Position numbers and translations under genes: made by a program. Below the pieces are notes generated by a model that did not search any database, was not told the DNA's origin, and saw only the letters and a list, made by a program, of their open reading frames with translations. 64,000 nucleotides of DNA from Mesorhizobium neociceri (lineage in GTDB: Bacteria > Pseudomonadota > Alphaproteobacteria > Rhizobiales > Rhizobiaceae), in the NCBI RefSeq assembly GCF_013520985.1, contig NZ_JACDTY010000013.1, positions 124,001-188,000 of the forward strand. Direction: 5' to 3'. This document shows positions 26,598-34,397 of this stretch, piece after piece. Every line of letters starts with the position of its first letter. Positions within the stretch are counted from its first letter, which is position 1.

Positions 26598-28688
26598 ATG
26601 GACGACAACGACAAGAAATCTCCGCGACACAAAGGCTCGGGCAAAAGCGGCCCGAGAGCCGCGGGGCCGCGCCGTGATGGCGCCGCCGGAAAAGGCGGCA
26701 AGCCTTCCTTCGGGGCCAAGAAACCCTACTCGCCGCGCGGCGCCCGGCCGGCAGCGGCTGAAGGCGAGCGGCCGAAGCGCGACTTCAAGAGCGGCGACCG
26801 GCCGTTCAGCAAGGGACCACGCCCGGAAGGCAAGCCTTTCGAAAAGCGCGAAGGGCCGCGCAAACCCTACGCACCGCGTGGCGATCGCCCTATGGCGGCC
26901 GAGGGTGAACGCAAGCCGTATGAAAAGCGCGAAGGGCCGCGCAAGCCCTATGCGCCGCGCGGCGACCGGCCGATGGCGGCCGATGGCGAGCGGCCGAAGC
27001 GCGACTTCAAGAGCGGCGACCGACCGTTCAGCAAAGGGCCGCGCCCTGAAGGCAAGCCCTATGAGAAGCGCGAAGGTCCGCGCAAGCCCTACGCACCGCG
27101 CGGCGATCGGCCCGCTTCCGCCGAAGGCGAAAAGCGTTTCGACCGGCCAAAGCGCGATTTTGGCGATCGCCCGCAGCGCGACGCCGGAGATCGTCCCAAG
27201 CGTGACTTCAGCGATCGTCCCAAGCGTGACTTCGCGGATCGCCCCAAGCGCGATTTCGGCGGTGACCGGCCGCAAGGTGGATCTGGCGGCGGCTTCAAGC
27301 CGCGCCCGCGCGCCGCGGAAGCGGAAGAAGCCGGCGAGCGCATCGCCAAGCGGCTGGCCCGCGCCGGCCTTGCGTCGCGGCGCGACGCCGAGGATCTGAT
27401 CGCGGCGGGCCGCGTCAAGGTCAACAACCGGGCTTTGACCTCGCCGGCCTTCAACGTGATGCCCGGCGACATCATCCATCTCGACGGCATGGAAATCCCG
27501 CCGATCGAGCGCACAAGGCTGTTCCTGTTCCACAAGCCGGCCGGGGTCGTCACCACCAACCGCGACCCCGAGGGACGCAAGACCGTGTTCGACGTGCTGC
27601 CGGCCGAATTGCCGCGGCTGATGACCATCGGTCGGCTCGACATCAACACCGAGGGCCTGCTGCTGCTCACAAATGATGGCGGGCTGTCGCGCGTGCTCGA
27701 ACTGCCTGCCACTGGTTGGCTGCGCCGTTACCGCGTGCGCGTTCATGGCAAGGTCGAGGAAAGCGTGCTCGCAGGCCTGCGTGAAGGCATTGCCGTCGAC
27801 GGTGTCTTCTACGGCGCCATCGAAGCGACGCTGGACCGTGAGCAAGGCACCAACGCCTGGCTGACGATCGGCCTGCGCGAGGGCAAGAATCGTGAAGTGA
27901 AAAACATCCTTGGTTCGCTCGGCCTCGACGTGACGCGGCTGATCCGCATCTCCTATGGGCCGTTCCAGCTCGACGACCTCGCCGAAGGCCATGTGCTGGA
28001 GATCAAGGGCCGCGTCTTGCGCGACCAGCTCGGCGAGCGCCTGGTCGAGGAATCCGGCGCCAATTTCGACGCCGAGATCATCAAGCCGTTTTCCAACCAG
28101 CCGGTGCGGCGCGAGCGCGAAGTGGAGCCGGAGCGGCCGAAATTCACCCGCGAGGGCGACCGCCGACCGATCGGCGAAGGCGGTCTGATCAAGAACCGTA
28201 AGCGCCGCGAGGGCAGCCGCGACGAAGCGCTGGGCAAGCTGTCGACCAGCCCCGAAAGAGGCGCTGCGCCGGCAAAGAGCTTTGGCGAGCGCGGCGCGAG
28301 ACCCGAGCGAAGCGAGTTTCGCGATAAGCCACGTGGCGATTTCGGTGACAAACCCCGCGGCGGCTTCGGCGACAAACCCCGTGGTGGCTTTGGCGACAAG
28401 CCGCGCGGCGGCAAGAAGCCTGAGCGCGAGCAGCGGCCGATCGAGCCGCCGGGCCAGCGCAAGGCCAATGTCTGGATGGCGCCGGGCGCGCGTCCGATCG
28501 GCAAGGGCAGGGCGGAAGCCGACGCCGCCAAGGCGGCCGACGCCAAGGCGCGCAAGGCCTCGTTCAAGCCATCCTATGGCAAGCCGGCTGGCGCCAAGCC
28601 GTTCGGCAAGCCACGCGGCGAGCGCCCGGATGGCGGTCGGGGCGGTGAGCGGCCGCGCAATGGTCCCAAGGGTCCCCGGACCAGATGA
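26598..28688 (+). CDS. RluB-type rRNA pseudouridine synthase with long repetitive arms
   Basis: The 696-residue protein has a core of about 240 residues flanked by long basic, low-complexity arms. Residues 1-235 contain imperfect repeats of the kinds KPYAPRGDRP, PKRDFKSGDRPFSKGPRP and DRPKRDF; residues 500-696 contain FGDKPRGG repeats and Lys/Arg/Pro/Gly-rich text. The core has an S4 RNA-binding domain (about 246-290) and an RsuA/RluB catalytic domain with GRLDINTEGLLLLTNDG, where Asp348 is the catalytic residue. It would modify 23S or 16S rRNA. The arms are unusual in length and are expected to bind RNA; they probably vary by repeat number. ATG at 26598 was chosen as start. Confidence 0.92.
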   Translation: MDDNDKKSPRHKGSGKSGPRAAGPRRDGAAGKGGKPSFGAKKPYSPRGARPAAAEGERPKRDFKSGDRPFSKGPRPEGKPFEKREGPRKPYAPRGDRPMAAEGERKPYEKREGPRKPYAPRGDRPMAADGERPKRDFKSGDRPFSKGPRPEGKPYEKREGPRKPYAPRGDRPASAEGEKRFDRPKRDFGDRPQRDAGDRPKRDFSDRPKRDFADRPKRDFGGDRPQGGSGGGFKPRPRAAEAEEAGERIAKRLARAGLASRRDAEDLIAAGRVKVNNRALTSPAFNVMPGDIIHLDGMEIPPIERTRLFLFHKPAGVVTTNRDPEGRKTVFDVLPAELPRLMTIGRLDINTEGLLLLTNDGGLSRVLELPATGWLRRYRVRVHGKVEESVLAGLREGIAVDGVFYGAIEATLDREQGTNAWLTIGLREGKNREVKNILGSLGLDVTRLIRISYGPFQLDDLAEGHVLEIKGRVLRDQLGERLVEESGANFDAEIIKPFSNQPVRREREVEPERPKFTREGDRRPIGEGGLIKNRKRREGSRDEALGKLSTSPERGAAPAKSFGERGARPERSEFRDKPRGDFGDKPRGGFGDKPRGGFGDKPRGGKKPEREQRPIEPPGQRKANVWMAPGARPIGKGRAEADAAKAADAKARKASFKPSYGKPAGAKPFGKPRGERPDGGRGGERPRNGPKGPRTR

Positions 28689-28701
28689 GACCCGGACCTA
28701 A

Positions 28702-29256
28702 ATGAGAATCGTCGGCGGCCAATTTCGCGGGCGTCCGCTGGCGACGCCTCGCGACCACGCCATTCGTCCGACCACCGACCGCGCCCGCGAGGCCGTCTTC
28801 AACGTGCTGGCGCACCGCTTCGCCGACAAGCTCGAGGGCGCGCGCGTGCTCGACCTGTTCGCCGGCACCGGCGCGCTCGGCCTCGAAGCGCTGTCGCGCG
28901 GCGCTTCCTATGGCGTCTTCATCGAAGAATCGGCGGAAGGACGCGGCCTGATCCGTACCAATGTCGAAGCCTTTGGCCTCACCGGACGCACCAAGATCTT
29001 TCGCCGCGACGCGTCGGCCTTGGGCGAGGCCGGTACGCTTGCGGCATTCGGCCTGATCTTCGCCGATCCGCCCTATGGCAAGGGCCTTGGCGAGCGCGCC
29101 TTGCGTTCGGCCAGGGATGGCGGCTGGTTGCTGCACGGCGCGCTCTGCGTGGTCGAGGAAGCCGCCTCGGCGCCCTTCGAGGTTGGGCCCGAATTCTCGG
29201 TGGTTGACGAGCGCAACTACGGCGAGACGGTGATCCGGTTCATCGAGGCTGGGTGA
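28702..29256 (+). CDS. rsmD: 16S rRNA (guanine966-N2)-methyltransferase
   Basis: The 184-residue protein begins MRIVGGQFRGRPL and carries ARVLDLFAGTGALGLEALSRG (SAM-binding motif I) and FADPPYGKGLGERAL (motif IV, DPPY), as in RsmD. It follows the pseudouridine synthase by 13 bp, so the two are probably one transcript devoted to rRNA modification. Confidence 0.94.
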   Translation: MRIVGGQFRGRPLATPRDHAIRPTTDRAREAVFNVLAHRFADKLEGARVLDLFAGTGALGLEALSRGASYGVFIEESAEGRGLIRTNVEAFGLTGRTKIFRRDASALGEAGTLAAFGLIFADPPYGKGLGERALRSARDGGWLLHGALCVVEEAASAPFEVGPEFSVVDERNYGETVIRFIEAG

Positions 29257-29266
29257 TTAGGCTCCC

Positions 29267-29452
29267 CCTTCTCCCCTTGTGGGAGAAGGTGGCCGAGCGA
29301 AGCTCGGTCGGATGAGGGGTGTTGGAAGGATCGCTGCTTTGGAGGTTAAGTGTCGAAAATCGCTTACATTTTCCTTCGTTGAATTTCTTCCGGCACCCCT
29401 CATCCGTCTCGGCGCTGCGCGTCGATCCACCTTCTCCCACAAGGGGAGAAGG
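29267..29452. repeat. Type A palindromic repeat element (inverted pair) after rsmD
   Basis: Two related arms in opposite orientation (29267-29322 and 29394-29452) carry CCTTCTCCCCTTGTGGGAG and its complement, separated by unrelated sequence. The arms themselves are partly palindromic. The same element in reverse orientation occurs within the second M16 peptidase gene. This fits the REP/RIME-like units common in rhizobia. Confidence 0.75.
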
Positions 29453-29541
29453 AAGAAACAGCGCCTTCAAAATGACGCACAATTCACTTTGCCTCCATGG
29501 CCAACCTGCCTATCCTCGCGCGATAACAACCGGAGCCATCA

Positions 29542-30897
29542 ATGACACTTCATACTGAATGGCTGCGGAGAGCGTTGCTCGCCACCGCGTTGACCATGGC
29601 CGGCCCGGCCTTGGCCGCGGACGACGGCAAGGTGGCGAACTTCCTGCTCGACAACGGCATGGAAGTGGTCGTTATCCCCGATCATCGCGCCCCCATCGTC
29701 ACTCATATGGTGTGGTACAAGATCGGCAGCGCCGACGAGCCGGCAGGCAAATCCGGCATTGCGCATTTCTTCGAACATCTGATGTTCAAGGCCACGACCA
29801 ACCACGCCGCGGGCGAGTTCGACCGCGCCATTTCGGACATAGGCGGCTCCAACAACGCCTTCACGTCCTATGACTACACCGCCTTCCATGAGACAGTGAC
29901 GCCCTCGGCGCTCGAGCTGATGATGAGCTTCGAGGCCGACCGCATGCGTAACCTCATCCTGACCGACGAGGTCATCAAGACCGAGCGCGACGTGATCCTG
30001 GAAGAGCGCCGCTCGCGCATAGACAGCAATCCCGAGGCCGTGCTCGACGAAGAGGTCGATGCAACGCTCTGGCAGAACCAGCCCTACCGCATTCCGGTGA
30101 TCGGCTGGATGCAGGAGATGGAACAGCTGAACCGCACCGATGCGGTTGCTTTCTATGACAAGTACTATCGGCCCAACAATGCCGTGCTGATCGTGGCCGG
30201 CGATGTCGATCCGGATATAGTGAAGACACTGGCCGAAAGGACCTATGGCAAGGTCGCGCGCGGCCCGGATCTGCCCCCGCGCATCCGCCCGGTCGAGCCG
30301 GAGCAGAACACCAGGCGCACGGTGACGCTCACCGATGCGCGCGTTTCGGTGCCGAGCTTTTCGACGCAATGGGTGGTTCCGTCCTACCACACGGCAAAAC
30401 CCGGCGAGGCCGAGGCGCTCGACCTTTTGGGAGAGATCCTTGGCGGCGGCACCCGCAGCCGGCTCTACCAGCAGCTCGTGGTCAAGCAAGGCATCGCATC
30501 GGGGACCGGCGCCTTCTTCCAGGGCACCATGCTCGACGCCACCAATTTCACCGTCTATGGCGCGCCGCGCGGCGACGCCAAGCTGAGCGACGTCGAGGCA
30601 GCGGTCGACGCCGAGATCGCCCGCATCGTCAAGGACGGCGTCACTGCTGACGAGCTGGAGAAGGCCAAGGCCCGCTATATCAGGGCCCTGATCTTCGCCC
30701 GCGACAAGCAGGACGAGATGGCCAATCTCTACGGCGCCGAGCTCGCCACCGGCGGCAACGTTAGGGATGTCGAAGAATGGCCGGACCGCATCCGCAAGGT
30801 CACCGCCGACGAGATCAAGGCGGTCGCCGCACGCTATTTGCTGCTCGACCGTTCGACCACCGGCTATCTCTTGCCGCAGCAGCAGGCGGGGAATTGA
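29542..30897 (+). CDS. M16-family zinc metallopeptidase (catalytic subunit)
   Basis: The 451-residue protein has a signal peptide-like start (LLATALTMAGPALA) and the inverted zinc site HFFEH (His75, Glu78, His79) with the expected downstream Glu154, so it should be an active pitrilysin-type peptidase in the periplasm. The C-terminal M16 domain includes the GGGTRSRLYQQLVVKQG pattern. It overlaps the next M16 gene by 1 bp (TGATG). Such pairs of one active and one inactive M16 protein work as heterodimers in known families. Confidence 0.92.
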   Translation: MTLHTEWLRRALLATALTMAGPALAADDGKVANFLLDNGMEVVVIPDHRAPIVTHMVWYKIGSADEPAGKSGIAHFFEHLMFKATTNHAAGEFDRAISDIGGSNNAFTSYDYTAFHETVTPSALELMMSFEADRMRNLILTDEVIKTERDVILEERRSRIDSNPEAVLDEEVDATLWQNQPYRIPVIGWMQEMEQLNRTDAVAFYDKYYRPNNAVLIVAGDVDPDIVKTLAERTYGKVARGPDLPPRIRPVEPEQNTRRTVTLTDARVSVPSFSTQWVVPSYHTAKPGEAEALDLLGEILGGGTRSRLYQQLVVKQGIASGTGAFFQGTMLDATNFTVYGAPRGDAKLSDVEAAVDAEIARIVKDGVTADELEKAKARYIRALIFARDKQDEMANLYGAELATGGNVRDVEEWPDRIRKVTADEIKAVAARYLLLDRSTTGYLLPQQQAGN

Positions 30898-32432
30898 TGA
30901 TGAGCCTGCATAGCGCTGTGTTGCCTTCTCGCGTTGTGCGCCACTTACCTTCTCCCCTTGTGGGAGAAGGTGGATCGGCGCGCAGCGCCGAGACGGATGA
31001 GGGGCGCGTGAAGGATCGCCGTCGTCGCCAAGCTGGAACACCCCTCATCCGACCGAGCTTCGCTCGGCCACCTTCTCCCACAAGGGGAGAAGGGGGAGCC
31101 TGGCGGGGAGAAGGTAAGGCGCTCCGCGCCTCCGCCACTTTGTTCCTCTCCATCCTTTTCCTCGTCCTGCCGGCGCTTGCCGCGCGCGCGATGGACATCC
31201 AGCAGGTGACGTCCTCCAAGGGCATCAACGCCTGGCTGGTCGAGGATCACTCGATTCCGATCATTGCCATTCGCTTCGTCTTCGATGGCGGCTCGACGCA
31301 GGATCCGGCGGGGCGGGAAGGGTTGGTCAATCTGATGACCGGCCTGTTCGACGAGGGCGCCGGCGACCTCGACAGCGAGGCCTTTCAGACCAGGCTTGAC
31401 GATGCCGGCGCCGAAATGGGCTTCGACGCGGCACGCGACGGCACCTATGGCTCGATGCGCATGCTGGCCGACCAGAAGGATGCGGCCTTCGACCTGCTCA
31501 GGCTGGCGGTCACCAGCCCACGCTTCGACCAGGCGCCGATAGACCGCATCCGCTCCCAGATCCTCTCCGGCATCATCGCCAGTGAGCGCGACCCCAACAC
31601 CGTCGCGCAGACCAAATGGCTGCGCGCCATCTATGGCGACCATCCCTATTCCAGGCCCGACCAGGGCACCAAGGACAGTATTGCCACCATCACGGCGGCG
31701 GATCTGGCTGCCTTCCACAAGGCCAATTTCGCCCGCAACGGCCTGCATGTTGCGGTGGTTGGCGACATCGACGCCGCGACACTGAAACAGAAGCTCGATG
31801 ACGTCTTCGGCGGCCTGCCGGAAAAGCAGTTGCTGCAACCGGTTGCCGATACCGAGCTGAAACTCGGCCAGCAGCTGGAGGTCGACTACGACCTGCCGCA
31901 GACCTCGCTGCAGTTTGCCTATCCCGGCGTGAAGCGCGATGCGCCGGATTTCTTCGCCGCGGTGCTGATGAACCAGATTCTCGGTGGTGGCACCTTCACC
32001 TCTCGCCTCTATGACGAGGTGCGCGAAAAGCGCGGTCTGGCCTACAGCGTCGATTCCAACCTGGTCGATCACCAGCATTCCAACGCGCTGATCATCACCA
32101 CGGCGACGCGTTCGGACCGCGCGGCCGAGACGCTCGGCATCGTCAAGGATGTCGTCAAGAAGATGGCCGGGGAGGGCCCGACCGAGGCCGAACTGGACGC
32201 AACCAAGAAATACATGGTCGGCGCCTATGCTATCAGCAATCTGGATTCCTCCAGCGCCATTGCCTCGACGCTCGTGGAGTTGCAGCTCGACAATCTTGGC
32301 ATCGATTACATGCAGCGCCGTGCGGCGCTGATCAACGGCGTGACGCTCGATCAGGTTAAGGCGGCGGCGAAGAAGCTGCTGACGCCTGAGCCCGCGATCA
32401 TGAGCATCGGCCCGAAGCTGGAGGCCAAATGA
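30897..32432 (+). CDS. M16-family peptidase-like protein (non-catalytic partner) with repeat-derived N-terminus
   Basis: The 511-residue protein has the M16 fold and second-domain signature GGGTFTSRLYDEVREKRGLA, but at the place of HxxEH it reads GREGLVNLMTGLFDEG, so it lacks the zinc ligands and is probably a structural or substrate-binding partner of the previous gene. A hydrophobic signal segment (TLFLSILFLVLPALAARA) lies at about residues 84-101. Between the start codon and this segment a type A repeat of about 153 bp is inserted in frame, making residues 18-68 of repeat-derived sequence. ATGATG at 30897 overlaps the stop of the upstream gene; a TTG at 31140 just before the hydrophobic core is an alternative start that avoids the repeat. 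Confidence 0.85.
   Translation: MMSLHSAVLPSRVVRHLPSPLVGEGGSARSAETDEGRVKDRRRRQAGTPLIRPSFARPPSPTRGEGGAWRGEGKALRASATLFLSILFLVLPALAARAMDIQQVTSSKGINAWLVEDHSIPIIAIRFVFDGGSTQDPAGREGLVNLMTGLFDEGAGDLDSEAFQTRLDDAGAEMGFDAARDGTYGSMRMLADQKDAAFDLLRLAVTSPRFDQAPIDRIRSQILSGIIASERDPNTVAQTKWLRAIYGDHPYSRPDQGTKDSIATITAADLAAFHKANFARNGLHVAVVGDIDAATLKQKLDDVFGGLPEKQLLQPVADTELKLGQQLEVDYDLPQTSLQFAYPGVKRDAPDFFAAVLMNQILGGGTFTSRLYDEVREKRGLAYSVDSNLVDHQHSNALIITTATRSDRAAETLGIVKDVVKKMAGEGPTEAELDATKKYMVGAYAISNLDSSSAIASTLVELQLDNLGIDYMQRRAALINGVTLDQVKAAAKKLLTPEPAIMSIGPKLEAK
30948..31100. repeat. Type A palindromic repeat inside the N-terminal coding region of the second M16 gene
   Basis: The arms CCTTCTCCCCTTGTGGGAG (from 30948) and its inverted partner (ending about 31100) are the same as in the element at 29267-29452, but in the opposite order. 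The insert length is a multiple of three and contains no stop in the gene's frame. The flanking sequence makes a normal signal peptide if the insert is removed. Confidence 0.75.
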
Positions 32433-33301
32433 CAGGTCCCACCTTCGGCATCGCCTTTGGCGGCGGCGGCGCCCGCGGCCTTGCCCACATCCACATCGTC
32501 GAGGCGCTGGACGAACTCGGCATCAAGCCGGTGGCCATCGCCGGCTCCTCGATCGGCGCCATCATGGGCGCCGGCATGGCCTCGGGCATGAGCGGCAAGG
32601 ACATCGAGGACTATGCCCGCTCGATCCTTGGCCGCCGCGCCGAGGTCGCGGCACGCATGTGGCGCTCGCGGCCGGGCACAATCGCCGAGGCCATGCAGGG
32701 CGGCATCCGCGTCAGCCAGTTCAACATCGAGCGCATCCTGAAGGCCTTCCTGCCCGAAGCCATTCCCGAAACCTTCGCCGAACTGAAGATCCCGCTCAAG
32801 GTGACGGCGACCGACTATTTCGGCCACAAGCTGGCTGTCTTCGACGATGGCGACCTGCATTCGGCCTTGGCCGCTTCGGCCGCCATCCCCGCCGTATTCC
32901 GCCCGGTAACGCGCGACGACCGCGTGCTGATCGACGGCGGCATCTACAATCCCGTGCCGTTCGATCTCATCGAACGTGCCGCCGACATCATCATCGCCAT
33001 CGACGTCGTCGGCGCGCCCAGCGAAGCCGAGCGCAAGCACCCGACCACCGTCGACCTGATGTACGGCGCCACGCAATTGATGATGCAGTCGATCATCGCC
33101 CACAAGCTGAACCAGCGCCCCCCCGACATATTGATCCGCCCGCCGGTGTCGAAATACCGCGTGCTCGATTTCATGAAGATCGACACGCTCATGGCCGAGA
33201 CGGAAGAGATCAAGGACGAGCTGAAGCGCGAGGTGGAAAGGGTGGTGGAGGCCAGGGAGGGCGCTGCCACCAAAGGCAAACGGGGAAAGAAGGCTGGGTG
33301 A
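32429..33301 (+). CDS. Patatin-like phospholipase (RssA-type)
   Basis: The 290-residue protein shows the patatin oxyanion motif GGGGARGLAHI, the nucleophile elbow GSSIG (Ser41), and the DGG dyad with Asp169 (VLIDGGIYNPVPF). It is an acyl hydrolase of bacterial RssA/YchK kind, probably acting on phospholipids at the inner face of the membrane. ATGA overlaps the M16 stop, placing it in the peptidase operon. Confidence 0.92.
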   Translation: MTGPTFGIAFGGGGARGLAHIHIVEALDELGIKPVAIAGSSIGAIMGAGMASGMSGKDIEDYARSILGRRAEVAARMWRSRPGTIAEAMQGGIRVSQFNIERILKAFLPEAIPETFAELKIPLKVTATDYFGHKLAVFDDGDLHSALAASAAIPAVFRPVTRDDRVLIDGGIYNPVPFDLIERAADIIIAIDVVGAPSEAERKHPTTVDLMYGATQLMMQSIIAHKLNQRPPDILIRPPVSKYRVLDFMKIDTLMAETEEIKDELKREVERVVEAREGAATKGKRGKKAG

Positions 33302-33310
33302 GGGAGGCTG

Positions 33311-33557
33311 CTGATCTCCCCCCTTGTGGGGGAGATGGCCGGCAGGCCAGAGGGGGGCGCTGTCCCGCCAGCCTGTCAACGAACTTCCATTTGGGCGCCA
33401 CGCCGTTTTGTCGGCTTTCGTCGGTCGAACCCGAACGCTGGCGTTCCTTCGCGCCCCCCTCTGCCCTGCCGGGCGTTCGTCGTTCGGAAAGCCAAGCAAT
33501 TGGCTTTCCGTCCGCTTCGCGGACCACTCCTCAACCCCCACGAGGGGGGAGATTAGC
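33311..33557. repeat. Type B palindromic repeat, partly degraded
   Basis: The left arm (33311-33360) reads CTGATCTCCCCCCTTGTGGG and continues to a run of G with GGCAGGCCAGAG; the right part (33449-33557) starts GCGCCCCCCTCTGCCCTGCC and ends with ACGAGGGGGGAGATTAG. The right arm is interrupted by about 55 bp of other sequence. The same family occurs at 53577-53740. Confidence 0.65.
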
Positions 33558-33559
33558 TG

Positions 33560-34096
33560 TCACACCTTCCCAGCCGTATATTCCAGCGCCACCACGCCAT
33601 TGCCGAACGTGAGGGCCGAGACCGGCTCCAGCGCCACTGGCATATCGGACGGGAACAGCTTCTTGCCCTCACCGACGGAGCCGGGGTAGCTCAGCAACCT
33701 GACGCGGTCGACCAGGCCATGGCGCAGCAATTCCTGCGCGACGCTGAGGCTGCCATGCACATAGATGTTGCCGCCGCTACCTTGCTTCAGCGCCCGGACT
33801 GCTTCCGGCAGCGACCCTTGCAGCAGCTCCGCCGGCTTCCAGTCCAGTGCTTTCAGGCTGGTGGAAGCGACATATTTCGGCAGCGCGTTGAACCGGTCGG
33901 CAAAATCGCCGGTTTCGCTCGGCCACGAGCCGGCAAAAATCTCATAGGTCGTGCGCCCCAGAAGCATGGCGCCGCTATCGGCAAGCTCATCCTCCTTGAA
34001 CCTTTGCATCTCGTCGTTCCAGGTCACTTTGGGCAGCTTCTCGACCTCGGCTATGCCGTCGACGCTGATGAATTCGGTGACGATCAGTTTCCGCAT
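33560..34096 (-). CDS. Dihydrofolate reductase-like (RibD C-terminal domain) family protein
   Basis: The 178-residue protein begins MRKLIVTEFISVDGIAEVEK and contains LLGRTTYEIFAGSWP, GNIYVHGSLSVAQELLRHGLVDRV and the conserved closing pattern of the RibD C-terminal/DHFR-like fold, which binds NADPH. It is of the stand-alone YyaP/YwjB type; the true substrate is unknown. It lies between the type B repeat and the DGQHR cassette. Confidence 0.87.
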   Translation of the reverse strand: MRKLIVTEFISVDGIAEVEKLPKVTWNDEMQRFKEDELADSGAMLLGRTTYEIFAGSWPSETGDFADRFNALPKYVASTSLKALDWKPAELLQGSLPEAVRALKQGSGGNIYVHGSLSVAQELLRHGLVDRVRLLSYPGSVGEGKKLFPSDMPVALEPVSALTFGNGVVALEYTAGKV

Positions 34097-34397
34097 GGCG
34101 TTCTCCTTTCTGTGGCCAGAGGACGGACGGCGCTAGGCGGATGCGACACACTCCGTGAAATTCCAGTAGGCTCTGCTGCCGATCGACATTGGAATGAGAA
34201 ACACCGGTAGCGAGACGGCCAAGGATGGGCCGAAGGTGGCGACGGGGGCAAGGGATCGCACCGCCGCCAAGGAGAGGATACTGGCTACAATATAGCTTGT
34301 GTACCTACCTCGCACACCTCGTGATAGTCTTGACAATTTAGGAGCAGGCGAGCTCTCTACTAAGCGATGCGGCAACCACGAATCTCAACGTAATTTC
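34097..34397. other. Intergenic region upstream of the DGQHR cassette
   Basis: The 301 bp include a possible -35 TTGACA at 34330-34335 but only a weak match to a -10 box further on. A minus-strand frame (34133-34375) ends in a hydrophobic stretch and might be a decayed membrane gene, but no family was recognised. No integrase, attachment site or flanking direct repeat was found. Confidence 0.4.

Noticed and set aside
26700..27290. Tandem repeats that might look like a CRISPR array
   Set aside because: The units are in the frame of the pseudouridine synthase and encode basic peptide repeats; there are no unique spacers of even length or cas genes.
34133..34375. Minus-strand frame of 80 codons with a hydrophobic C-terminal half
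   Set aside because: It overlaps the upstream region of the DGQHR gene, no family was recognised, and no matching N-terminal part was seen on the far side of the cassette; a decayed membrane gene remains possible.
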